A stretch of DNA of 64,000 bases, from contig NZ_CP107780.1 of assembly GCF_036345175.1 (NCBI RefSeq), forward strand, positions 6,324,001-6,388,000. The letters are read 5' to 3'. Every line of letters begins with the position of its first letter. Position 1 is the first letter of the stretch. The notes beneath the pieces are model-generated. The model saw nothing but the letters and a program-made list of their open reading frames with translations, did no database searches and was not told the DNA's origin. Below, one piece after another: positions 33,595 to 41,627 of this stretch. The translations under genes and the position numbers were made by a program. This DNA is from Streptomyces sp. NBC_00576. Lineage in GTDB: Bacteria; Actinomycetota; Actinomycetes; Streptomycetales; Streptomycetaceae.

Positions 33595-34953
33595 GTGAAG
33601 CGTATCGGTGAACATGCGGTGGTGCTGGGCGCGAGTATCTCGGGTCTGCTTGCCGCTCGGGTGCTCTCCGAGGCATTCGACCGGGTAACGGTGATAGAGC
33701 GTGACCAGCTGCCGGACGGGCAGAGGACTCAGCGGCGAGGTGTGCCGCAGGGCCGCCACGCTCATGGCCTGCTTTCCAAGGGTGCGAAGATCTTCGAGGA
33801 GCTGTTCCCCGGGATACTCGACGACTTCGTTGCCGGTGGCGCGCCCGTAATCGACGGACCTGCCGAGTTGCGGATGCGCTTGGGCGGGCACTTGTTGTGC
33901 ATGGACGGCGAGTACGCCGATCTGTCCCGCACCTACCAGCCGAGCCGGCCGCATTTGGAGAGTCGGCTCCGCGCCCGGATCGGGGCTCTTGCGCAAATCA
34001 AGGTAATCGACCAGTGCCAGGTCACCGGTCTCGAGACCACCTCGGACAATGGCACTGTCACCGGTGTGCTTGTCAGGTACCAGGGCAGCGGCTCTGAGGA
34101 TGTGATTCCCGCCGATCTGGTGGTGGACGCAACCGGTCGGTCTGGACGGACCACCAAGTGGCTGGTCGAGATGGGATATGAGCCGCCGCTCGAGGAGCGT
34201 ATCGACGTCGACATCATGTACACCAGCCGGTATCTGCGGCCGGCCCCTGGTTCGATGGGCCGTGAGAAGGTCGTGATCATCGGGCACGCACCGGGGAGCC
34301 CCATGGGCGCGGAATTCCTCGAGGAAGAGGACGGCCGCTGGGTCCTGACGCTGATCGGTTACCGCGATCACCATCCGCCGACCGACCCGGCCGGGTGGAT
34401 GGAGTTCGCCAGGCCGCTGGTTCCCGAACACGTCTTCGCGGCGATCCGCGACGCTGAGCCGCTCAGCGAGATTTCTGCGCACCGGTTCCCGGCGAGCGTG
34501 CGCCGTCGCTATGACAAGCTGACCCGATTCCCGCGCAGGCTGCTGGTGGTGGGCGATGCGATATCCAGCTTCAACCCCATCTACGCCCAGGGGATGACGG
34601 TGGCCTCGCTCCAGGCAATGGCGCTGCGTGACTCGCTGAGCGGTGACCTGGATCAGGTCGCGCAACGATTCTTCCGCAAGGCCGCCAAACCCATCGGCGT
34701 CGCCTGGCGGATGGCGACCGGCAGTGACCTGGCCCTACCTCAGATCGAAGGCCCGAGACCACTTCCCGTGCGGCTCATCAACTCCTACATGGACAAGGTG
34801 CTCGCCGCAGCCGAAACGGACATGGTCGTGGCCGAGAAATTCCTGAAAGTCCAGTACTTGCTTGAACCGCCGACAATATTGTGCACCCCGGGCACCATGT
34901 GGCGCGTTTTGACGGGAAATCGCCGGCGGCGCCTCCCGGCACACACCAGTTAA
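33595..34953 (+). CDS. FAD-dependent monooxygenase/oxidoreductase (UbiH-like)
   Basis: GTG 33595, AGAAGGA upstream, 452 aa. N-terminal FAD fold HAVVLGASISGLLAARVLSE (~7-26) then VIERDQLPDG; middle DLVVDATGRSGRTTKWL (~175-191); second FAD motif RRLLVVGDAISSFNPIYAQG (~315-334) with MTVASLQAMALRD. These fit flavoprotein aromatic hydroxylases and halogenase relatives; no halogenase WxWxIP motif is visible. It could hydroxylate the phenazine ring. It is followed after 13 bases by the condensation-like gene, so they form one unit; its assignment to the phenazine pathway rests on proximity. Confidence 0.7.
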   Translation: MKRIGEHAVVLGASISGLLAARVLSEAFDRVTVIERDQLPDGQRTQRRGVPQGRHAHGLLSKGAKIFEELFPGILDDFVAGGAPVIDGPAELRMRLGGHLLCMDGEYADLSRTYQPSRPHLESRLRARIGALAQIKVIDQCQVTGLETTSDNGTVTGVLVRYQGSGSEDVIPADLVVDATGRSGRTTKWLVEMGYEPPLEERIDVDIMYTSRYLRPAPGSMGREKVVIIGHAPGSPMGAEFLEEEDGRWVLTLIGYRDHHPPTDPAGWMEFARPLVPEHVFAAIRDAEPLSEISAHRFPASVRRRYDKLTRFPRRLLVVGDAISSFNPIYAQGMTVASLQAMALRDSLSGDLDQVAQRFFRKAAKPIGVAWRMATGSDLALPQIEGPRPLPVRLINSYMDKVLAAAETDMVVAEKFLKVQYLLEPPTILCTPGTMWRVLTGNRRRRLPAHTS

Positions 34954-34966
34954 TGGAGGTAACCAA

Positions 34967-36079
34967 ATGCCCCTCTCCATCGCCGACAAAGTCCTTCGGC
35001 TCTCCCTGACCACGTTCTCGTTCATAGATGCGTCACAGTTCTTTCCGGCGCTCTCAACATACAAGGTTGACAGGGTCTTCGATCTCACCGAGTTCGAGGA
35101 GGCCATGACGCACTTCTTTCGGGGGAATCCGCTCTTCTCCAAGTGCCACCTGGTGGAGCTGACCTTCGACACTCCTGAGGATTTCCCCCTCTCGTCCTTC
35201 CAAGGGCTCCTTGCGGAAAAGTACGAAAGCTACTACGACAGTTTTCTGGTCGCTTCCGTCACCTATCGCTCCGACCCGCACCGGCAAGGCATCTTTACGT
35301 GCGTGCCGTTTCCGCTGCAAGACGGATACAAAACCTTCCGTTTTCACCAGGCGCTGATGAGGACCCTGAAGACTCGGCAGGACGGCTTCCAGATCACCCA
35401 AGGCCTCGCAGAGTTGGGGATCCGGGCTGATGAGCTGGCAGACTTCTTGCCGCCCGTTGAGACTTCACCCTCCGGTGCGAACAAGGAACTCCCCGTCACG
35501 TTTGCCGAAAGCTGTGACTCGCCGGTCAAGATCGGCTCATTTTTGGAAAGAATGAGGGCGGATTTCCTTGACCGCGACAGCGCAAACATGTTCGTCCTCA
35601 AGAACAGTCTTTACTCGCCGAAGCTGCCCCTTGGCAACTCGCTTCACTTTCTGACGGTGCCGCGAAGCGTAATCGCGCAAAGCACGGGAATCCAGATCCG
35701 TGACTACTATCGCGCCGAGGAGCAACGGCAGATTGACCTACTGTCTCGCGTCGAGCGGCGAGAAGACTTCATTGAAGCCGGCCAGGCCAGAATCGGGAAG
35801 ATGATTGCCACGCCCGACGTCTTTGCCGTCAACAACTACGGCAATGTATCGGCGCACGACGGCTCGGAAACCCTTGCGGATCAAGGCACGCTCATGAAGT
35901 ACGAGTGGCATATGCCGATCATCGTGCTGGGACTTACCGTGGGCGAGAGGTCTGGACTCTCGTGGACAATCACCATTCGCGACAAGGCGTTCAACTTTGC
36001 GACGGTCGCTCGAACTTCCCCGCAGGATGACATCGCCAAGGCCGCTATCGGAAACAATCCGGCAGCGTCCGTGGCATGA
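34967..36079 (+). CDS. Condensation/acyltransferase-like protein of unknown role
   Basis: A 370-aa protein (ATG 34967, TGGAGGTAACCAA upstream). The layout suggests the CoA-dependent acyltransferase/condensation-like fold: an N-terminal FEEAMTHFFRGNPLFSKC (~43-60, cf. 'A...L...HP.LR'), FPLQDGYKTFRFHQALMRTL (~107-126) where the HHxxxD motif would be, and a C-terminal NNYGNVSA…MPIIVLGLTVGERSGLSWTI segment. A canonical HHxxxD is not visible (RFHQAL instead), so catalysis by the usual mechanism is doubtful. Codons are clearly less GC-rich than in neighbours, hinting at separate acquisition. It might acylate or join phenazine units, or be unrelated. I do not recognise a close family. Confidence 0.5.
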   Translation: MPLSIADKVLRLSLTTFSFIDASQFFPALSTYKVDRVFDLTEFEEAMTHFFRGNPLFSKCHLVELTFDTPEDFPLSSFQGLLAEKYESYYDSFLVASVTYRSDPHRQGIFTCVPFPLQDGYKTFRFHQALMRTLKTRQDGFQITQGLAELGIRADELADFLPPVETSPSGANKELPVTFAESCDSPVKIGSFLERMRADFLDRDSANMFVLKNSLYSPKLPLGNSLHFLTVPRSVIAQSTGIQIRDYYRAEEQRQIDLLSRVERREDFIEAGQARIGKMIATPDVFAVNNYGNVSAHDGSETLADQGTLMKYEWHMPIIVLGLTVGERSGLSWTITIRDKAFNFATVARTSPQDDIAKAAIGNNPAASVA

Positions 36080-36267
36080 ACCGCCGGTGTGCCGCTGGTA
36101 TCTGCATGCTGCTTCAGGAGGTTTGGGCGCGGCTGTGAAGGAGCCTTTTCAGGGGGGCCACCGATCGGGTGACGGTCGGGCGGTCGCAGGCGGGGGGAGA
36201 GCGGACAGGGCTCCCGAGCAGTTGAGTGAGGTATCTGACGTCTCAACTCTGTTGCCGGGGAGCCCTG

Positions 36268-37020
36268 GTGGTTACCTGTCCCGCCGCACTGGACCTGCCG
36301 TACGCGCTCGTCGAGTGGGTCACCACGCTGATCGTCATCCGAGAGGGAGACCGCAGATGCAAGCTCCGGCCCTCGCAACGGGCCCTGGTCGCATTGGGCT
36401 ACCTGCGTAAGCACGACACGCTCGCCCAGATCGCGGCCGGTCTCCGGATCAGCGTCGGCACAGCCCACGCCTACGTCCATCAGGTCACCGACCTGCTCGC
36501 CCGCGTAGCGCCCGGCCTGACCCGGGCGCTACGCGACGCGGACGCCGAGTACGTCCTGATCGACGGCACCCTCGCCGAGTGCGACCAGGTCGGCGACGGC
36601 CGCGCGGACCACTCCGGCAAGCACCGCCGCCACGGCGCGAACCACCAGGTCATCACCGACCCGACGGGCAAGCTCGTGTGGATCTCAGGGGCCCTGCCCG
36701 ACCGCACCCACGACCTGACCGCCGCCCGCACCCACCGCATCGTGAAGACCTGCGGCCGACTCCGCATCCCGGCCCTGGCCGACATGGCGTACACCGGCGC
36801 CGGCGGCACGGCCGCCGTTCCCACCAGACGCCCGGCCCGCAAAGAACTCAGCGTCGGGCAACGGTCGTTGAACCGGGCCCACGCCCGGCTCCGCTACCCG
36901 GTCGAGCATGGCATCGCCACGGTCAAACGCTGGCGAATCTTCCAGCACGCCCGATGCAGCCCGAACTGGCTGACGTCAGCAGCCCGCTCGCCGTACCTCA
37001 CGGCGAGCTTCCTTGGCTGA
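36268..37020 (+). CDS. IS5-type (HARBI-like DDE) transposase
   Basis: I choose GTG 36268 (VVTCPAALDLPYALVEWVTTL), ~250 aa. An HTH lies at LRPSQRALVALGYLRKHDTL and RISVGTAHAYVHQVTDLL. The DDE core has YVLIDGTLAECD (~104), LPDRTHDLTAARTH (~145) and YPVEHGIATVKRWRIFQHAR (~225). It looks complete; the extreme C-terminus (SPYLTASFLG) departs from the family (…VLTLERQ). The palindrome repeat follows at once. No convincing left inverted repeat was found by eye. Confidence 0.75.
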   Translation: MVTCPAALDLPYALVEWVTTLIVIREGDRRCKLRPSQRALVALGYLRKHDTLAQIAAGLRISVGTAHAYVHQVTDLLARVAPGLTRALRDADAEYVLIDGTLAECDQVGDGRADHSGKHRRHGANHQVITDPTGKLVWISGALPDRTHDLTAARTHRIVKTCGRLRIPALADMAYTGAGGTAAVPTRRPARKELSVGQRSLNRAHARLRYPVEHGIATVKRWRIFQHARCSPNWLTSAARSPYLTASFLG

Positions 37021-37110
37021 ACTCCCGTCGAGTTCAGCTAACGAAGCGGCGGTGACGTGCAGGAACGAGGGGTCTGAGGCTCGGCCTCAAGGTTCACGAA
37101 TAATCAAGGC
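37006..37110 (+). repeat. Palindrome family copy C (after transposase)
   Basis: TTGGCTGAACTC-ccgtc-GAGTTCAGCTAA (37013-37041) and the following GTGACGTGCAGGAACG…GGCTCGGCC…AATCAAGG match 19041-19137. Here it sits directly after the transposase stop, identifying the family as the 3' end of this IS type. Confidence 0.65.
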
Positions 37111-37259
37111 CCGCTCGTCTTCTACCAGCCGGGTGGCCAGGGACTCGCGCCCCTGGCCACCCGACCGCATCCCTGCCTCCGCCGCAAATATGGAAACTTA
37201 CCCAATGGACGCGCCGGCGATCCGCAACGATGCCGCGAACAGACCCGAGAGGCCTTCCG

Positions 37260-38123
37260 ATGAGTAACCCCGCCCTGCAGACGTTAACCCTCGCCGACGA
37301 CCTGAGCATCACTCGGATGGGATACGGCGCGATGCAGCTGACCGGTCCCGGTGTCTTCGGACCGCCCAAGGATCGCACTCAGGCGATCGCCGTGCTGCGC
37401 GCAGCGGTCGAGCTCGGCATCACCCACATCGACACCAGCGACTTCTACGGGCCGACTGTCGTCAATGAACTGATCAAGGAGGCCCTGCACCCCTACCCGG
37501 CCGGTCTGCACATCGTCACCAAGGTCGGCGTCCGCCGCAGCGCCGCCGGCGGCTGGATCACCTCCCTGGACCCCGCCGACCTCAAGGACCAGGTCTACGA
37601 GAATCTCCGGCACCTCGGCCTGGAGACCCTGGACGTGGTCAACCTGCGCGCGGCCGCATTCGACGGTGACGGGTCCTCCATCGCCGAGCCGTTCGGCGCC
37701 TTGGCCGACCTGCGTGAGCAGGGCCTGATCCGTCACCTCGGCCTCAGCGGGATCACCCACGCCCAGCTCACCCAGGCCCAGGCCATCGCCCCCGTGGTCA
37801 CCGTGCAGAACCAGTACAACCTGGTCGACCGCGCCGACGACGACCTCGTCGATCGCTGCGCCGAGGAGGACATCGCCTACGCCGCGTTCTTCCCCCTTGG
37901 CGGCGGATTCCACCCGCTGCGGTCACGGACCCTGCGCGATGTCGCCCGCCGCCTTGGCGCCTCCGAGCAGCAGGTGGCGCTCGCCTGGCTGCTGCAGCGC
38001 TCGCCGTCGACGGTGCTGATCCCCGGAACCTCCTGCGTCGCCCACCTGCGGGAGAACATCGCCGCGGCTGACCTGCAACTGCCCGACGAGGCGATCGCAG
38101 AGCTCAACAGCATCGGGCAGTGA
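37260..38123 (+). CDS. Aldo/keto reductase with a TTA codon
   Basis: I choose ATG 37260 (GAGAGG upstream), 287 aa. AKR features: GYGAMQLTGPGVFGPP (~20-35), the catalytic HIDTSDFYGP (Asp/Tyr, ~57-66), HIVTKVGVRR (Lys, ~88), LGLSGITHAQL, TVQNQYNLVDR, LAWLLQRSPSTVLIPGT. The usual active-site His is replaced within VVNLRAAAF, as in the AKR subgroup with VVNLR. Codon 9 (37284-37286) is TTA, implying bldA-dependent, late expression, like the Lrp-type regulator. It might reduce the formyl-phenazine to the alcohol; this is inference from position. Confidence 0.75.
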   Translation: MSNPALQTLTLADDLSITRMGYGAMQLTGPGVFGPPKDRTQAIAVLRAAVELGITHIDTSDFYGPTVVNELIKEALHPYPAGLHIVTKVGVRRSAAGGWITSLDPADLKDQVYENLRHLGLETLDVVNLRAAAFDGDGSSIAEPFGALADLREQGLIRHLGLSGITHAQLTQAQAIAPVVTVQNQYNLVDRADDDLVDRCAEEDIAYAAFFPLGGGFHPLRSRTLRDVARRLGASEQQVALAWLLQRSPSTVLIPGTSCVAHLRENIAAADLQLPDEAIAELNSIGQ

Positions 38124-38157
38124 CCCTGTGGGCCCTTATTCCGGCGCAGGGCATTAG

Positions 38158-38210
38158 CAGGGAGCTGACGATTAATAACTTCGGTGTTCTGTACGGTGGT
38201 TGGGTCGTAG
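38158..38210 (-). repeat. 53-bp inverted repeat, right copy
   Basis: Inverted counterpart of 17196-17248, about 49 of 53 positions identical. It lies 35 bases after the aldo/keto reductase stop. Confidence 0.75.
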
Positions 38211-38229
38211 GATCCCGGGGGCCGTTCAC

Positions 38230-38382
38230 GAGTGGGCCTGACCTGCAGCAACGCTGCCCTGGTCCCGGGCGGAGCCGCGCAGCTGCTCCAGACCGACCGG
38301 GCTGAAGTCGGTGGCCTGCACGGTGAAGCCCTCGCGTGCGAAATACAGGGCGTCGCGCCCGTGCCCGGCGCCCAGCTCAGGG
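38230..38382 (-). pseudogene. SAM-dependent methyltransferase fragment
   Basis: The minus strand reads AGHGRDALYFAREGFTVQAT, DFSPVGLEQLR: motif I and the acidic loop of class I methyltransferases. Neither start nor remaining motifs are present. It is joined directly to the glycogen-binding-type fragment. Confidence 0.55.
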
Positions 38383-38499
38383 GGCACCGGGCTGCCAGTC
38401 GTTGAAGTCGCTTACCACGCTGACCGGGCCGGGTGGGCTGTCGGCGGGCAGGACGAATGTGACCTCCGTGCGGTCCTTGCGCAGCGTGCGCTCCAGCAT
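38383..38499 (-). pseudogene. Isoamylase-early-set (CBM48-like) protein fragment
   Basis: The minus-strand ATG at 38499 reads MLERTLRKDRTEVTFVLPAD, then VSVVSDFNDWQPGAP, the start of the small Streptomyces glycogen-binding-domain protein of ~100 aa. It ends by fusion to the methyltransferase fragment, so a deletion removed the rest of both genes. Confidence 0.6.
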
Positions 38500-38701
38500 G
38501 AGACGGGCTCCTGACAGCAGGCGGGAGGGGGATCGCGCCCATCTCGGCACTGAAGGGATGGCCCGCCTTCCGATGCCGTCGCATCGGGGACGGCGTCACC
38601 CGTGTGCCCCGCCTCGTCGTCGACATGATGCAGACCGTCAATGTGCCTGTCAGCGTGATCTGAGAGGAATCCGTACCCACGCATCAGAAGGAGTCGCCGT
38701 C

Positions 38702-38902
38702 ATGGGCGGTACGCAGGACAAGCGCCAGAAGTCGGGCAAGGGCCGCGAGGCACAGGAGCACCAGCGCCCCGGAGACCCCGCGCACCCCCAGCCGGGCAAG
38801 TCGTCCCGCGAGCAGGGGCAGAAGCAGGGGCAGAAGGAGACCTCGCGCCGCCGCGAGGACGACCTGCTGCGCGAAGAGGACCTGCACGACGAGAACCTCT
38901 GA
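38702..38902 (+). CDS. Small, highly charged hypothetical protein
   Basis: A 66-aa protein (ATG 38702, AGAAGGAG upstream). Almost entirely Gln, Lys, Arg, Glu, Asp and Gly with no hydrophobic core: QDKRQKSGKGREAQEHQ… RRREDDLLREEDLHDENL. Probably intrinsically disordered. A terminator follows. Unknown function; similar small 'charged' genes are common in Streptomyces. Confidence 0.6.
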   Translation: MGGTQDKRQKSGKGREAQEHQRPGDPAHPQPGKSSREQGQKQGQKETSRRREDDLLREEDLHDENL

Positions 38903-38930
38903 CCAGAGCACCCACTCGCCCACAAACCCA

Positions 38931-38969
38931 GAGCCCAGCCGGTCCGCAGTCACCCCGGCCGGGCTCTTT
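38931..38969 (+). terminator. Hairpin terminator
   Basis: GAGCCC-AGCCGG (38931-38942) pairs with CCGGC-C-GGGCTC (38955-38966), followed by TTTC. It closes the small charged gene. Confidence 0.65.
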
Positions 38970-38989
38970 CGCGTCCCGCCCGACGCCGG

Positions 38990-39516
38990 CTTTGAGGTCC
39001 GCAGCCGCACACGCTGTCGACGTCACGGTTCGCGGCACTCCGCCCACCTGGCAAGACGGCAGGTGCGCCATACCTCCTACGGGCGGCCCGCCGCCATGGG
39101 GTGCTTGCCCACCAGCAGTTGGCTTCCCTGCCGAACTCCGGACTTCGCCAGCGGATTGCGGTCACCCACGGGATGTCCGCCGGTGCAGCAACGCGGCGGT
39201 AGGGGACGCCGTCGGCGCGCTCTCCACTTTGACGACACCACGGATTCGCCCGGACGTGCGGCCGGTCCCTGACATCACGTCACTCATATAGATCAGTTTT
39301 TCTGATTTTCTGCCTATTGCTGTGAAATGTGCGTGATTACTCCCGTGTGACGGCGTATCACTACCTCGGGCAGGGAGTCGCCTCTGTCCCCCCTCAGGGG
39401 GAGCCTGCGCACCGGCGCAGGTAGAGGGGCTTGCAGCCCTGAGTAGTCATCGTCGCGGGTGCTCGGGAGCCCCTTTCGGGAGGACTGAGACCCGAAGCAA
39501 CAAGAAAGGTCCTGCT
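38990..39516 (+). promoter_or_regulatory. Long leader of the surface-protein gene, structured 3' part
   Basis: No gene is seen. Bases 39285-39345 are strikingly AT-rich with a GATCAG…CTGATT dyad (promoter candidate). From 39380 to 39500 several hairpins lie in series: CCTGCGC-accg-GCGCAGG (39407-39424), GGGCTTGCAGCCC and CTCGGGAGcccctTTCGGGAG. They are followed by AGAAAGG and the ATG at 39517. It looks like a structured 5' UTR, but I could not match it to a riboswitch class I know. Confidence 0.45.
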
Positions 39517-41478
39517 ATGGCATTGGATGTCATCCGGTCGGGTCCACCCGACAGAAGACCTAAACGCAATCTGTTCGGACGGGGAGCCCTCGTCCTGCTC
39601 CCCGCGGCGCTCCTGGCGGCGGCAACCCTGGGGGTCCCAAACCTCGCTCAAGCCCTGGAAGCCCCCGTGGGACTGGGGACCGCCACCAACTACGCGGTCC
39701 TGGCCGGTTCGACGATCACCAACACGAACCCCACCGTCATCAACGGAGACCTGGGGCTCCATCCTGGCACCGCGGTGCCCGGCTTTCCGCCCGGCATCGT
39801 CAACGGAACGAAGCACATCACCGACGCCGCCGCCGCTCAGGCGAAGTCCGACCTCGTCGTCGCCTACAACGACGCGGCAAGCCGGGGACCCGGCACCGCC
39901 ACTCCGGCCGACATCGGCGGACTAACGCTGGCGCCCGGCGTCTACACGGCCTCGTCGACGCTGAACATCACCGGAACGGTCACTCTCGACGGCCAGAACA
40001 ACCCCGACGCCGTCTTCATCTTCCAGATCCCCTCGACCCTGATCACGGCTCCGGCGAGCGTCGTGGCCTTCATCAACGGAGCAAATGCCTGCAACGTGTT
40101 CTGGCAGGTGGGCAGCTCCGCCACCATCGACACGACCTCCCAGTTCAAGGGCAACATCCTGGCCTTGACATCCATCGCACTGAATAACGGCGCCGTTATC
40201 GAAGGCCGTGCCCTGGCGCGCAATGGCGCGGTCACGATGGACAAGAACACCATCACGAGGGCGGCCTGCGCCGTTGGCCCGCCTGGACCTGCCGGCCCGA
40301 CTGGCTCTCCCGGCCCGACGGGCTCTCCTGGCCCGACTGGCTCCCCTGGCCCGACCGGCAGCCCCGGCGCCCCCGGTGCTCCTGGCCCCATTGGACCTGC
40401 CGGGCCCGTAGGTTCCCCCGGCCCCAACGGCTCTGCCGGACCCGCCGGGCCCGTAGGTTCCCCCGGACCCGCAGGTTCTCCCGGCCCCAACGGTTCTCCC
40501 GGCCCCAACGGTTCCCCCGGCCCCAACGGTTCCCCCGGACCCGCAGGTTCCCCCGGCCCCAACGGCTCTGCCGGACCCGCCGGACCCGCCGGACCCGCAG
40601 GTCGCCCCGGCCCCAACGGCTCTGCCGGACCCGCCGGACCCGCAGGTTCCCCCGGACCCATCGGCTCTGCCGGACCCGCCGGACCCGCAGGTCGCCCCGG
40701 CCCCAACGGTTCTCCCGGCCCCAACGGTTCCCCCGGCCCCAACGGTTCCCCCGGACCCGCAGGTTCCCCCGGCCCCAACGGCTCTGCCGGACCCGCCGGA
40801 CCCGCAGGTCGCCCCGGACCCGCCGGACCCGCAGGTCGCCCCGGACCCACCGGCTCCGCAGGACCCGCTGGACCCGCTGGACCTGCAGGACCCGCCGGAC
40901 CCGCCGGACCCGCAGGACCCGCAGGACCCAAGGGGCCTCGCGGCGACAAGGGCGAAAAGGGTGACTCGGGCGATCACGGCCACGGTCACGGTCACGGTCA
41001 CGACGAGGGTGAGCACGGTCGTGACGACGACCACGGCAAGCCCGGCCACGGTCACGACGAGGGTGAGCACGGTCGTGACGACGACCACGGCAAGCCCGGC
41101 CACGGTCACGACGAGGGTGAGCACGGTCGCGACGAGGGCGAGCAGGGTCGCAACGACGACTACGGCAAGCCCGGCCACGGTGACGACGGCCACGACCAGG
41201 GCAGCAAGCCCTCGTGGGCCGACTTCCTGCCAGGCGGCCTCGAGGATGCTCTGGGCCACAGCGGTTCCGGCCACACGGACAAGAGCGTCGACTTGGACCC
41301 CGTGAGCGCCGCCTCCGGCCAGCAGCCGAAGGAGGTGTCGCCAGACCTCGCCGCGGCCGACTCAAGCAGCGAGACCGGCATCATGGCCGCCATTGCAGCC
41401 GCGCTGGCATTCATCGGAGGCTCGGCCTTCTTCGTCATGAAGCGGACCCGGCGGGGTACAGCAACCCGACAGGACTAG
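39517..41478 (+). CDS. Ice-binding-like / collagen-like / His-rich surface protein
   Basis: A 653-aa protein (ATG 39517). Residues ~20-45 are a signal peptide. Residues ~50-250 are a DUF3494 'ice-binding-like' adhesion domain (VGLGTATNYAVLAGSTITNT, GDLGLHPGTAVPGFPPGIV, NPDAVFIFQI, GANACNVFWQVGSSATI). Residues ~255-480 are Gly-X-Y collagen-like repeats, Pro/Ser/Ala/Asn-rich. Residues ~485-560 are tandem HGHDEGEHGRDDDHGKPG units, rich in His, Asp and Glu. A Pro/Ser region and one transmembrane helix (IMAAIAAALAFIGGSAFFVM, ~625) with an RTRR tail end the protein. No LPXTG is seen, so it should be anchored by the membrane helix with a rod reaching through the wall. Confidence 0.8.
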   Translation: MALDVIRSGPPDRRPKRNLFGRGALVLLPAALLAAATLGVPNLAQALEAPVGLGTATNYAVLAGSTITNTNPTVINGDLGLHPGTAVPGFPPGIVNGTKHITDAAAAQAKSDLVVAYNDAASRGPGTATPADIGGLTLAPGVYTASSTLNITGTVTLDGQNNPDAVFIFQIPSTLITAPASVVAFINGANACNVFWQVGSSATIDTTSQFKGNILALTSIALNNGAVIEGRALARNGAVTMDKNTITRAACAVGPPGPAGPTGSPGPTGSPGPTGSPGPTGSPGAPGAPGPIGPAGPVGSPGPNGSAGPAGPVGSPGPAGSPGPNGSPGPNGSPGPNGSPGPAGSPGPNGSAGPAGPAGPAGRPGPNGSAGPAGPAGSPGPIGSAGPAGPAGRPGPNGSPGPNGSPGPNGSPGPAGSPGPNGSAGPAGPAGRPGPAGPAGRPGPTGSAGPAGPAGPAGPAGPAGPAGPAGPKGPRGDKGEKGDSGDHGHGHGHGHDEGEHGRDDDHGKPGHGHDEGEHGRDDDHGKPGHGHDEGEHGRDEGEQGRNDDYGKPGHGDDGHDQGSKPSWADFLPGGLEDALGHSGSGHTDKSVDLDPVSAASGQQPKEVSPDLAAADSSSETGIMAAIAAALAFIGGSAFFVMKRTRRGTATRQD

Positions 41479-41539
41479 CCCATCGCAGGCAGGGGCTGAA
41501 GCTCGATCAACCACATAGGCCGTCCGGTCCGCCGTTCGG

Positions 41540-41578
41540 CCACTGAGCCCCTGGACACATCGTCCGGGGGCTCAGTGG
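41540..41578. terminator. Bidirectional hairpin terminator
   Basis: Perfect 12-bp arms CCACTGAGCCCC (41540-41551) / GGGGCTCAGTGG (41567-41578), between the surface-protein gene (+) and the LuxR remnant (-). Confidence 0.7.
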
Positions 41579-41627
41579 CGCTCGCGAGTGGCCGCAGACG
41601 CACTCGCCGGCGGGCCTGATCCTCACT

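Noticed and set aside
39380..39500. c-di-AMP or c-di-GMP riboswitch
   Set aside because: Stems are present, but I could not find the conserved core of either class; kept only as an unclassified structured leader.
40262..41200. CRISPR-like array
   Set aside because: Repeats are coding Gly-X-Y and His/Asp units in one frame, not direct repeats with unique spacers.
39922..41274. Minus-strand Gly/Ser/Ala-rich frame
   Set aside because: It is the antisense of the collagen-like and His-rich repeats.
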